A stretch of DNA of 64,000 nt from DASUPK01 sp963831605 (GTDB lineage Bacteria; Actinomycetota; Thermoleophilia; Solirubrobacterales; 70-9), in assembly GCA_963831605.1 (NCBI GenBank), contig CAWHQR010000002.1, forward strand, positions 434,001 to 498,000, written 5' to 3'. Positions 36,495 through 44,443 of the stretch are shown here, piece by piece. The notes beneath the pieces were generated by a model. It was not told the origin of the DNA. It did not search any database and was given only the letters and a program-made list of their open reading frames with translations. Numbering within the stretch: position 1 is the first letter of the stretch; each line of letters starts with the position of its first letter. Position numbers and translations under genes: made by a program.

Positions 36495-37577
36495 ATGTCT
36501 CAGGGACCGATCAAGAAGGCAGGCGCAGTCGCGCTCGCGGCCCTCGGCGCACTCCTGATCGCATCGCCCGCGGCCCTGGCCTCGACTGTGACGGTGACCG
36601 GCGGGAACACCCTCAGCGTCGCCGAGACAGGCGATGAGGTGAATCAGATCACGGTCAGCGTCAACGCCGAGACGAACGCCTACTACTCGGTCAGGGATAC
36701 GGCAGCGACGCTGACTCCGAGCGGAACCTGCGTCGCGGCGGATGGACACTTCGCGGTGTGCCCACGCACGGGCATCAAGACGATCATCGTCCAGACCGGC
36801 GACCGCGCCGACGTGATCACGCTCGACCCGGCCACGATTCCCAGCACGATCAGCGAGACAGTCGATGGGGGCTCGGGAAACGATTACATCACCGGCGCCA
36901 ATACACCCGGCACGCTCAGCGGCGGATCAGGCAACGACATCGTGCACGGGCGGGGAACCGTGAACGGCGGCGCCGGCAGTGACCTGCTGATCGGGGTCGC
37001 CGCTGGCCGACAACCTCCGCGGCGGCAGCGGGGGAGACGCACCTCGACGGCGGGTTCGGGGCGGACGACATCGCCGGCGGCAGCCAGGCCGACACCCTCG
37101 TATATTCGGGGAGGGTCAACGGGGTCAACGTGACGATCGGCTCGGGCGACTTCAACGATGGCGGTCCCGAGGACCAGACGGGCAGCCGCCGCGACACGGT
37201 GCACGGCGATGTCGAGGTTCTGTTCGGAACCGAGGGCAATGACGTGCTCGTCGGGGACCGCACGCCGGAGACGCTGCTCGGGCTCGGCGGCGACGACTTC
37301 GAAGTCGGAAACGGCGGGGGCGACTCCGTGGTCGGCGGTCCCGGGGCTGACCGGCTGTTCGGCAAGTCAGGGAACGACCACCTGGCGGGTGGCCCCGACG
37401 ACGACTTCCTCCGCGGCGGAACCGGGCTCGACGTGATGCACGGCAAGAATGGGATCGACCACATCGACGCGCGCGACGGCGCAGCGCGACGTGAAGATCA
37501 GCTGCGGGCCGGGCCCGAAGCGGCTCGAGGGCGCCAAGCGGGACAGGGGCCTCGACCCGCGTCCCCGCTCCTGCTGA
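36495..37577 (+). CDS. Secreted RTX/hemolysin-type calcium-binding repeat protein (frameshifted)
   Basis: Signal peptide (about residues 8-30, 'GAVALAALGALLIASPAALA') followed by RTX-like nonapeptide repeats with the GGxGxDxUx pattern: 'GGSGNDYITG', 'GGSGNDIVHG', 'GGAGSDLLIG', 'GTEGNDVLVGD', 'GPGADRLFGKSGNDHLAGG', 'GGTGLDVMHG'. These fold into a calcium-bound parallel beta-roll. Frame changes are needed near 37010 and 37480; the second restores 'VKISCGPGPKRL' and 'LDPRPRSC', a tail common in Thermoleophilia RTX proteins, with a stop at 37575. No type I exporter is nearby. Confidence 0.75.
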
Positions 37578-37597
37578 CCGGGCGCGGATAGGCCTCG

Positions 37598-38485
37598 ATG
37601 CGTCCTCGGCGCCGTGCAGCGTGGCGAGCGAGCGCGAAGGGCAGTGCGACGTGGAGTACGACTCGAAACCGAGCGCTAGGTCGAAGAGACTCCCAGCCAA
37701 ACCCGAAATTTGATTGGGTCGCCAAGCGTTTACCTGCCATGAGAGATGGTCTGATCCCGAAGGGACGGCGCTGGCAGCCCCTGTACCGCCGGCTGCACGC
37801 TCTTTCCCTGATCGGCATGAACTATGGGGGCACCATCTACGAGGAGGGTGACCGAGTTGCCATTCGTATGACCGGTGAGCATCCGGTCGTGTTGGACGGG
37901 GGCGCCCACGTCGGCGAATACGCGCAAGGCGTCCTCGACGCACGTCCGCTGGCGACCATCCACTCGTTTGAGCCAACCGCTGACTCGTTCGCGGCTTTGG
38001 GGCGCCGCTTTCCCCACGGAGTCCACCTGCACAACTACGGCCTGTCGGACTTCGAAGGCGACGCCAGCTGGTACGTCGACGGGAAACAATCAGTGGGAGC
38101 GAGCCTCTTCCCGCAGGAGCGGAAGCATTGGCAACATCACAATGGGTTCGAGCGGGTCGGCAACGTGAAAATCCGCACGATTGATTCGGTGTGCGCCGAA
38201 GAGGGCATCGACCAGATCGATCTGCTGAAGCTCGACATCGAGGGTGCGGAGCTCGCGGCCTTGAAAGGCGCCCAGCGGATGCTGACCCGGAAGCGCATAG
38301 GACTGATTCAGTTCGAGTTTGGGCTGCCGGCTTTAGCTGCCGGCGTACACCTTCGCGACTTTTTCGACCTGCTCGACGGTTGGGACATCCACCGCATCGT
38401 CAAGGATGGTGTCGTGCCCTTGCGCTATCACGAGCGATGGGAAATCTTGTTTACTGCCAATTACTTGGCTGTTCCGCGAAGCTGA
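37598..38485 (+). CDS. FkbM-family methyltransferase
   Basis: Class I SAM methyltransferase of the FkbM type. Motif I 'VVLDGGAHVGEYAQGV', 'SFEPTADSFAALGRRF', and the characteristic 'IDLLKLDIEGAELAALKGAQ' are intact, with 'IGLIQFEFG' and 'WEILFTANYLAV' near the end. The realistic start may be ATG at 37739 (MRDGLIPKGRRW); the extra 47 N-terminal residues are Arg/Ala-rich and unlike the family. Base composition is visibly less GC-rich (ATT, TTT, TTG, CAA codons) than its neighbours, consistent with acquired DNA. It may methylate a glycan. Confidence 0.8.
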   Translation: MRPRRRAAWRASAKGSATWSTTRNRALGRRDSQPNPKFDWVAKRLPAMRDGLIPKGRRWQPLYRRLHALSLIGMNYGGTIYEEGDRVAIRMTGEHPVVLDGGAHVGEYAQGVLDARPLATIHSFEPTADSFAALGRRFPHGVHLHNYGLSDFEGDASWYVDGKQSVGASLFPQERKHWQHHNGFERVGNVKIRTIDSVCAEEGIDQIDLLKLDIEGAELAALKGAQRMLTRKRIGLIQFEFGLPALAAGVHLRDFFDLLDGWDIHRIVKDGVVPLRYHERWEILFTANYLAVPRS

Positions 38486-38574
38486 TACCTCCGCGTTAAG
38501 CGCGGGCGGTTCCACGGCGACAACCGGGTCTAGTCGGTACGTTTCGTGCGTGAGAGGCGCCCTCCGTGCCTAGT

Positions 38575-38621
38575 CCCCGGATCCGGGAGATCCCGATCCT
38601 CGAGAGAATGGGCTACGCATG
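38575..38621 (+). pseudogene. Second copy of the cyclo-ligase 3' end (remnant)
   Basis: Encodes the last 15 residues of the cyclo-ligase (RIREIPILERMGYA) followed by TGA that overlaps the hydrolase ATG as ATGA. No cyclo-ligase body lies upstream. The close coupling to the hydrolase suggests that this is the original chromosomal junction, and that the block between it and 36384 arrived later, carrying or duplicating the gene end. Confidence 0.7.
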
Positions 38622-39638
38622 ACCGTTGAGACGCCTGAGGCCGAGCATCCGGTGCGCGGAGAGCTTCGCCGGCTCGCCTCGGACACCGCCTACGCCATCA
38701 ACCTCGCCCGGGGGAAGGTCGAGCTGCCACCACCGACCCCGGCCGACGGCCCGGACCCCTACGGCAGCCCCGACCCGGAGTGGCTGCGAATCGACTGGCG
38801 CGAGCATCGCCACGAGATCGACGTCGTGGGGGCACGGGTCAACTACGTGGAGATGGGCGAGGGCCCGCCGCTGCTGTTCGTTCACGGGCTCTCGGGCGCC
38901 TGGCAGAACTTCCTGGAGAACATCCCCCACTTCGCCCAGACGCACCGCGTCGTCGCCCTGGACCTGCCCGGCTTCGGCGCGAGCCCGATGCCCCCCTGGG
39001 AGATCTCCATTCCGGCGTACGGCCGTTTCGTCCGAGACTTCTGCGAACGCCTCGGGATCGACCGCTGCTCCCTGGTCGGCAACTCGATGGGAGGGTTCAT
39101 CGCGACGGAGGTGGCAATCACCGATCCCGAGCGCGTCGACGACCTCGTGCTGATCTCGGCGGCGGGAATCACCTGGGCCCGAGCTCGACGCGAGCCCGCA
39201 ACCATGGTCGCCGGGATGGGACGCGCGGCGACGCCGGTGTTCCTGAAGTTCCACATGGCGGGGATCAGGCGCCGGCGGGTGCGCCAGGCCTATTTCCAGG
39301 GCGTCTTCTTCGATCCCGACTCGATCCGGCGGGAGATGCTCTGGGAGAACGTCGTGCCAGCCCTGCAGAGCCCCGGCTACTACGACGCGCTGACCACGCT
39401 CTGGGGCTATGACATCCGCCACCGCCTCGAGGAGATCGAGGTGCCGACCCTGATCGTGTGGGGGCGGAACGACCGGGTGGTCCCCGTGCCGGCTGCCCTC
39501 TCCTATGAGAAGCGGATCGGCGAGAACGCCGAGCTGGTCATCTTCGACCACTGCGGACACGTGCCGCAGATGGAGAGACCGGTGCGGTTCAACCGGACGC
39601 TCGAGGATTTCCTGGCCCGCGAGGGAGACCCGAGCTAG
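38619..39638 (+). CDS. Alpha/beta-fold hydrolase
   Basis: 339 residues. Oxyanion strand 'LLFVHGLSGAWQNFLENIPH', nucleophile elbow 'LVGNSMGGFIATEVAI' (Ser), acid in 'LIVWGRNDRVVPV' and His in 'FDHCGHVPQMERPVRFN', the full catalytic triad of the serine hydrolase superfamily (C-C hydrolase/epoxide hydrolase-like branch). The ~60-residue N-terminal extension ('EAEHPVRGELRRLASDTAYA') is typical of a group of actinobacterial members. The ATG overlaps the remnant cyclo-ligase stop. The substrate is unknown. Confidence 0.85.
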   Translation: MTVETPEAEHPVRGELRRLASDTAYAINLARGKVELPPPTPADGPDPYGSPDPEWLRIDWREHRHEIDVVGARVNYVEMGEGPPLLFVHGLSGAWQNFLENIPHFAQTHRVVALDLPGFGASPMPPWEISIPAYGRFVRDFCERLGIDRCSLVGNSMGGFIATEVAITDPERVDDLVLISAAGITWARARREPATMVAGMGRAATPVFLKFHMAGIRRRRVRQAYFQGVFFDPDSIRREMLWENVVPALQSPGYYDALTTLWGYDIRHRLEEIEVPTLIVWGRNDRVVPVPAALSYEKRIGENAELVIFDHCGHVPQMERPVRFNRTLEDFLAREGDPS

Positions 39639-39676
39639 TTCCCGGGCCGCGATCGCGGCCAGCTAAGCTCGTTCCG

Positions 39677-41305
39677 GTGAGGAGTAAAGAGGTCCTCTCC
39701 CAGTCGCAGCTCGACCTCCTGGCCAAGAACGGCGAGGAGCGCACTGCGGACGCCGGCGAGGCCCTCTTCGAGATCGGCGACCACAGCTATCCGTTCATGG
39801 CGATCCTGGAGGGGGAGGTCGCAATCCGGGACGGCGCAGATCACGATCTGATTCGGCACGGCCCCTCGGGCTTCGTGGGCGAGCTCAATCTGCTGACCGG
39901 CCAGACCGTCTTCCTGAAAGCGGTCGTGACCGAGCCGGTGCGCTACATCGCCGTCGAGCGGGATGACCTGCGAGCCCTTCTCTTCGACAACCCGGACCTC
40001 GCCGATCTCCTGCTCCCCGCCTTCATCGCCAGGCGCGAGCTGCTCCAGAGCGAGGACGGCCTGGGCATCGAGGTGATCGGGCCGCGCTCCTCCGAGCGGA
40101 CGCGAGGGATCGTCGATTGGCTGAGAGATGCGCGGATCCCCTACACGTGGCGCGATCCGGAGCACCCCGACCAGGCGGGCGACGGCGAGGCTGTGTCCCT
40201 GATCGAGTCGCTCGAGCCGAACCGGCTCCCTCTCGTGCGAATTCCGGGGGGCCGCAAACTCGAGGGACCCAGCAACGGCGAGCTCTCTCGGGCACTCGGG
40301 ATCGGGCTGCTCCTGAAGGACCGCGAGGACGTCGACCTGCTGATCATCGGCGGCGGCCCGGCGGGCCTCGGCGCCGCGGTCTACGCGGCCTCGGAGGGCC
40401 TCGAAACACTCGTGCTCGAGCGAACCGTCCTCGGCGGCCAGGCGGGCTTCTCGAGGAGGATCGAGAACTACCTCGGCTTTCCGGCCGGAATCCACGGCGG
40501 GGAGCTCACCAGCCGGGCGGTCACCCAGGCGCGCAAGTTCGGCGCGAGGACCGCGACGCCCTACATCGCCACCGCCCTCGAGCCCGATGGCGACAAACAC
40601 CTCGTCCGAGTCGAGGACGGGAACGAGATCTCCGCTGGCGCGGTCGTGATCTCCACCGGCGCCCAGTACCGCCGCCTGGCCTGCGAGCACCTTCCCGAGT
40701 ACGAGGGGATCAGCGTCTTCTACGCGGCGGGCCCACCGGAGGCGAGGCGCTGCGGCGGCAGCCGCGTCGGCGTGGTGGGCGGCGGCAACTCAGCTGCCCA
40801 GGCTGCGATCTGGCTGGCCCGCGGCGGGGCGCTGGTGACGCTGCTCCACCGGCGCGCTGACCTGAGCGAGACCATGTCCAGCTACCTGATCCGCGATCTC
40901 GATCGATATGGGGTCCAGGTCAGGGATCGAAGCGAGATCGCCCAGCTGCACGGAAGCGACGGCCAGCTCGAGGGGGTCACGCTCAAGGATGGCGAGCGCG
41001 TCCCCTTCTCCAACCTGTTTTTCTTCCTCGGTGCGGACCCGCACACGGACTGGCTCGGCGACTCGGTCGAGCGCGACGAGAACGGCTTCGTCCTCACCGG
41101 CTCGAGTGCAGGCAGCGAGCATCTGCTGGGTACGAGCGTTCCCGGCATCTACGCCGTCGGGGATGCGCGCTCCGGCTCGGCGAAGCGCGTCGCCACCGCC
41201 GTCGGCGAGGGCGCCATGGTGGTCACCTACGTGCACGAGCACCTCGGTCGCCCGTCACCGGTCAACGTGCGCTCGTCCGACGACGCCGGCGTCGTCAGCC
41301 CGTGA
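39677..41305 (+). CDS. Cyclic-nucleotide-binding / thioredoxin-like / FAD reductase fusion
   Basis: 542 residues in three parts. Residues 1-120: a cNMP-binding domain ('GEALFEIGDHSYPFMAILEG', 'GFVGELNLLTGQTVF'). Residues 130-215: a glutaredoxin-like domain ('IVDWLRDARIPYTWRDPEHP', 'LPLVRIPGGRKLEGPSNGEL') without CxxC. Residues 220-530: a thioredoxin-reductase-like FAD/NADPH module ('LLIIGGGPAGLGAAVYAASE', 'VVGGGNSAAQAAIWLARGG', 'IYAVGDARSGSAKRVATAVG'). The position normally holding the redox CxxC instead reads 'GISVFYAAGPPEARRCGG'. GTG at 39677 follows TAAGCT by 7 bases. Electrons probably pass to another partner, and ligand binding may gate activity. Confidence 0.85.
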   Translation: MRSKEVLSQSQLDLLAKNGEERTADAGEALFEIGDHSYPFMAILEGEVAIRDGADHDLIRHGPSGFVGELNLLTGQTVFLKAVVTEPVRYIAVERDDLRALLFDNPDLADLLLPAFIARRELLQSEDGLGIEVIGPRSSERTRGIVDWLRDARIPYTWRDPEHPDQAGDGEAVSLIESLEPNRLPLVRIPGGRKLEGPSNGELSRALGIGLLLKDREDVDLLIIGGGPAGLGAAVYAASEGLETLVLERTVLGGQAGFSRRIENYLGFPAGIHGGELTSRAVTQARKFGARTATPYIATALEPDGDKHLVRVEDGNEISAGAVVISTGAQYRRLACEHLPEYEGISVFYAAGPPEARRCGGSRVGVVGGGNSAAQAAIWLARGGALVTLLHRRADLSETMSSYLIRDLDRYGVQVRDRSEIAQLHGSDGQLEGVTLKDGERVPFSNLFFFLGADPHTDWLGDSVERDENGFVLTGSSAGSEHLLGTSVPGIYAVGDARSGSAKRVATAVGEGAMVVTYVHEHLGRPSPVNVRSSDDAGVVSP

Positions 41306-42980
41306 CGGCGCCCTCGGAGGCGCTCGACACCGAGGCCGCGTACTTCGCCATCACCCCGCGCTTGTAGCGCGGCTCGGGCGGCTCGTAGCGCTCCACGCGG
41401 CGCGCGATCTCCTCGTCGGAGAGGTCGACGTCCAGACGACGGGCGTCGATGTCCAGGGTGATCTGATCGCCCTCCTGAACAGCGGCGATCGGTCCTCCGC
41501 GAATGGCCTCCGGGGCAACGTGGCCCGCCATCAGCCCATGCGTCGCGCCCGAGAACCGGCCGTCGGTGAGCAGCGCCACCTGGTCGCCGATGCCCTCGCC
41601 GACGAGAGCGGCCGTCACCTGGAGCATCTCCCGCATTCCGGGGCCGCCTGACGGGCCCTCGTTTCGGATCACGACGACGTCCCCGGGCTTGATGCCCTGC
41701 TGCTCGACTACCGCGAAGCACTCCTCCTCGGAGCCGAAGACCCGAGCCGGGCCCGTGTGCTTGCGCCGCTCCTCGCCGGCGACCTTGACCACGCAGCCCT
41801 CCGGGGCAAGGTTGCCGCGCAGGATCACCAGGCCCCCGGTGGGCTTCAGCGGGTCGTCCAGCGGCCGGACCACCTGCTGCGCCGGGGTCTCCTGAGTCGC
41901 GTCCGCCTCCTCGCCGATGGTCCTGCCGGTGACGGTCATGCAGTCGCTGTTGAGCACGCCCGCCTCGTCCAGGCGCTTGGCGAGCACGCCGACGCCGCCT
42001 GCCTCGTACAGGTCCTTGGCGACGAAGCGGCCACCGGGCTTCAGATCGCCGAGCAGGGGCGTCTTCTCGGAGATCCGATCGAAGTCGTCGATGTCGAGCT
42101 CGATGCCCGCCTCGTTGGCGACCGCCAGCAGGTGGAGAACGCCGTTGGTCGAGCCGCCGGACATGCACACGGTCGCGATCGCGTTCTCGAGCGACTCCTT
42201 CGTGATGATCTGGCTGGGCCGCAGATCGTCCTGGAGCACCTTCATGACCAGCTCGCCGGCCTGGCGCGCGACCTCGTTGCGCTCGTCGGCGACCGCGGGC
42301 ACCATGCCGGATCCCATCGGGGTGATCCCCATCACCTCGAAGGCGCTCGCCATCGTGTTCGCGGTGAACTGGGCGCCGCAGGCGCCGGCGCCCGGGCTGG
42401 CGCATCCCTCGAGCTCGTAGAGATCGTCGTCCGACATCTCACCGGTGGCGTGCTTGCCGATCGCCTCGAAGACGTCCTGGATCGTCACGTCCTGGTCGTG
42501 CCAGCGGCCCGGCAGGATCGAGCCGCCGTAGAGCATCAGCGACGGGATGTCGAGGCGCGCCAGTGCCATCACGCATCCGGGGATGGTCTTGTCGCAGCCG
42601 GAGAGCGCGATCACCGCGTCGAACTGGTAGCCGCGGGCGGTCAGCTCGATCGAGTCCGCGATCACCTCGCGGCTGACCAAGGAGGTCTTCATGCCCTCGG
42701 TTCCCATCGTGATCCCGTCCGAGATCGCGATCGAGTTGAACTCGAGCGGCGTGCCCCCGGCAGCGCGGACTCCCTCCTTGACGTGCTCGGCCAGTCCCCG
42801 GAGGTGGAAGTTGCAGGGCATCGCCTCGATCCAGGTGTTCGCGATGCCCACCGTCGGACGGCGGAGGTCGTCGTCCCCGAAGCCGATCCCCTTCATGTAG
42901 GCGCGGGCGAAGGCGCGCTCGGGGCCGTCGAAGACCACGCTCGAGCGGGTGCGCATTCCGTTTGTCGCTATCTCCGCCAT
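41295..42980 (-). CDS. ilvD: Dihydroxy-acid dehydratase
   Basis: Iron-sulfur dehydratase of branched-chain amino acid and CoA synthesis, about 561 residues. Cluster and active-site signatures are 'ALSGCDKTIPGCVMALAR', 'PGAGACGAQFTANTMASAFE' and 'LLTDGRFSGATHGLMAGHVA' (active-site Ser). ATG at 42980 gives a normal N-terminus (MAEIATNGMRTRSSVVFDG) and overlaps the preceding 138-residue gene by 13 bases. Last gene of the thiD operon. Its stop overlaps the converging reductase-fusion gene by 11 bases. Confidence 0.95.
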   Translation of the reverse strand: MAEIATNGMRTRSSVVFDGPERAFARAYMKGIGFGDDDLRRPTVGIANTWIEAMPCNFHLRGLAEHVKEGVRAAGGTPLEFNSIAISDGITMGTEGMKTSLVSREVIADSIELTARGYQFDAVIALSGCDKTIPGCVMALARLDIPSLMLYGGSILPGRWHDQDVTIQDVFEAIGKHATGEMSDDDLYELEGCASPGAGACGAQFTANTMASAFEVMGITPMGSGMVPAVADERNEVARQAGELVMKVLQDDLRPSQIITKESLENAIATVCMSGGSTNGVLHLLAVANEAGIELDIDDFDRISEKTPLLGDLKPGGRFVAKDLYEAGGVGVLAKRLDEAGVLNSDCMTVTGRTIGEEADATQETPAQQVVRPLDDPLKPTGGLVILRGNLAPEGCVVKVAGEERRKHTGPARVFGSEEECFAVVEQQGIKPGDVVVIRNEGPSGGPGMREMLQVTAALVGEGIGDQVALLTDGRFSGATHGLMAGHVAPEAIRGGPIAAVQEGDQITLDIDARRLDVDLSDEEIARRVERYEPPEPRYKRGVMAKYAASVSSASEGAVTG

Positions 42981-43384
42981 TGCCTCACCGCCTCCAGGTC
43001 GCGCCGGACCATATCCGGGTCGAGTTGGCGCCCGAGTGGATGGACGTTCGCGGTGCGGATCAGCTCGTGCTCGTCCGCGCGCAGCGCCATCCACTTGGCG
43101 AGCACGTCATCGGCGTCGGGGAGCCTCTCCCCCGCCTCCGGGTCCGAGCCGTCGCGAAAGCGGACGCAGTACTCGCTGAGCAACTCGCCGCTCGCCGCGT
43201 CGTACGCGACCAGGGGCCGGTGCGGGTAGATCAGATAGCCGTACTGGCGGTTTTCGACCGCCAGGAGGCCGAAGCGCTCGTAGGTGTCGAGTGCCTCAGC
43301 ACCCGCCGCCTGGCGGAGCAGCTCGCGAGCCCGCTGCTCGGCGCGGCGGTCTCGCGCCGTGTTGCGAACGTATCTGCGCCGCAT
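42968..43384 (-). CDS. Uncharacterised 138-residue protein between the GG-tail protein and ilvD
   Basis: Family not recognised. The start 'MRRRYVRNTARDRRAEQRAR' is basic and helical; the middle reads 'FGLLAVENRQYGYLIYPHRP', which suggests a small beta domain, with one cysteine ('LSEYCVRFRD'); the end is helical with 'LPDADDVLAKWMALRADEHE'. No signal peptide or membrane segment. ATG at 43384 overlaps the stop of the upstream GG-tail gene (TGATG), and the stop lies inside the ilvD start region, so it is tightly coupled on both sides. It probably works with the 81-residue protein. Confidence 0.75.
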   Translation of the reverse strand: MRRRYVRNTARDRRAEQRARELLRQAAGAEALDTYERFGLLAVENRQYGYLIYPHRPLVAYDAASGELLSEYCVRFRDGSDPEAGERLPDADDVLAKWMALRADEHELIRTANVHPLGRQLDPDMVRRDLEAVRQWRR

Positions 43385-43629
43385 CAGCCGCCCGCCGCCT
43401 GCGGGAAGAAAATCACCCGCTCGGCCCCCGCCGGGATCTCCGAGAAGTCGCGGACCATCGTCGCCTCGCGGCTGCCGCCGGTGCCCTCGTGTGGGACCGC
43501 GGCCCACATCCCCAGGTCGAGCTGGCGGCGAAACTCGCGGACGAGGCGCTCCTCGTCCTCGGCCACCGCCGGGTCGCCCTCCGCGAGCAGGACGTCGCCC
43601 TTCCCCGGTGTCATGCGAAGCAGCTTCAT
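43384..43629 (-). CDS. Small protein with MoaD/ThiS-like Gly-Gly C-terminus
   Basis: 81 residues, no named family recognised. The layout suggests a beta-grasp fold: strand 'MKLLRMTPGKGDVLLA', helix 'EDEERLVREFRRQLDLG', strands 'MWAAVPHEG' and 'ATMVRDFSEIP', then 'AERVIFFPQAAGG'. The ending closely resembles the 'EVAFLPPVAGG' type tails of MoaD and related sulfur carriers or ubiquitin-like proteins, whose C-terminal glycine is activated by an E1-like enzyme. ATG at 43629 overlaps the thiD stop (ATGA). No ThiF/MoeB-type partner is in the window. The function is inference only. Confidence 0.7.
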   Translation of the reverse strand: MKLLRMTPGKGDVLLAEGDPAVAEDEERLVREFRRQLDLGMWAAVPHEGTGGSREATMVRDFSEIPAGAERVIFFPQAAGG

Positions 43630-44420
43630 GTGTTGATTATGCCCAGCGCGTCCACCGGTCCCGCCCCGGAGCCGATTTCGCGCAGCCCCTGGGCCACGGC
43701 CTCGGCGGCGACCAGGCGCGCCTCGCGGGCGGCCTCGAGCGGCGTGTCCCCCCGTGCCAGCCGTGCTGCCAGGGCCGAGGAGTGGGTGCAACCCGACCCG
43801 TGCGCGGCCCCATCGGGGTGGCGGGGGCCCTCGATCTCCTCGAGGATCTCGCCGTCGAAGAAGCGGTCTGCTCCATCCAGATGACCGCCCGTGACGACCG
43901 CCACGTCGGGGCCGAGAGCGTGAACCGCGCGGGCGAGGTCCTCGGGCGATGCGTCATCGCCGAGCCCGGTGAGCTCGCGCGCCTCTGAGGCGTTGGGGGT
44001 GACGACGGTCGCGCGCGGCACGATCCGCTCGATCAGCGCCCGCCTCGCCTCGGGCTTGAGCAGGACGGCGCCGCTCTCGGCGACCATCACGGGGTCGAGG
44101 ACCACCGGGGCCTTCCCCACCTCATCGAGGGCCTCGTCCACGGCCTCGATCGTGGGCTCATCGAAGAGCATTCCGATCTTGACGGCGTCGACGCCCATAT
44201 CGGTGACTACGGCGCGAACCTGGTCGAGGATGAACTGCCGCGGCAGGGTTTCCACGGAGATCACCTCATGGGTGTTCTGGGCGGTGAGCGCGACGATCGC
44301 CGAGGTCCCGTGAACGCCGCAGCGCGCGAACGCCTTCAGGTCCGCCTGGATCCCGGCACCGCCGCCGGAATCCGAGCTCGCAATCGTCATCGCGATGGGT
44401 ATGCGCCGCTCAGCCGTCAC
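43626..44420 (-). CDS. thiD: Hydroxymethylpyrimidine / phosphomethylpyrimidine kinase
   Basis: Ribokinase-like kinase of thiamine synthesis, about 264 residues. 'ASSDSGGGAGIQADLKAFAR' is the HMP-binding N-terminus; 'VLDPVMVAESGAVLL', 'VVTPNASEARELTG', 'VAVVTGGHLDGADRFFDG' and the anion-hole motif 'AAHGSGCTHSSALAARLA' are all present. GTG at 44420 is preferred because TAGCCT sits 7 bases upstream (leaderless pattern). It heads an operon with the GG-tail protein, the 138-residue protein and ilvD, all with overlapping stop and start codons. Confidence 0.93.
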   Translation of the reverse strand: MTAERRIPIAMTIASSDSGGGAGIQADLKAFARCGVHGTSAIVALTAQNTHEVISVETLPRQFILDQVRAVVTDMGVDAVKIGMLFDEPTIEAVDEALDEVGKAPVVLDPVMVAESGAVLLKPEARRALIERIVPRATVVTPNASEARELTGLGDDASPEDLARAVHALGPDVAVVTGGHLDGADRFFDGEILEEIEGPRHPDGAAHGSGCTHSSALAARLARGDTPLEAAREARLVAAEAVAQGLREIGSGAGPVDALGIINT

Positions 44421-44443
44421 CCGGGTAAGGCTAGTGACGGTCG

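Noticed and set aside
36880..37440. Short repeated DNA units that might suggest a repeat array
   Set aside because: They encode the RTX nonapeptide repeats and have no unit length or spacing like CRISPR.
36385..38575. Insertion sequence or transposon as the cause of the 36-38 kb island
   Set aside because: No transposase, terminal inverted repeats or short target duplication are visible; the flanking repeats are gene ends.
41757..43229. A 490-codon plus-strand frame antisense to ilvD
   Set aside because: No recognisable domain; ilvD on the other strand is complete and well conserved.
44421..44443. A TPP riboswitch before thiD
   Set aside because: Only 23 bases separate dprA and thiD and they hold a -10 box; there is no room for a riboswitch.
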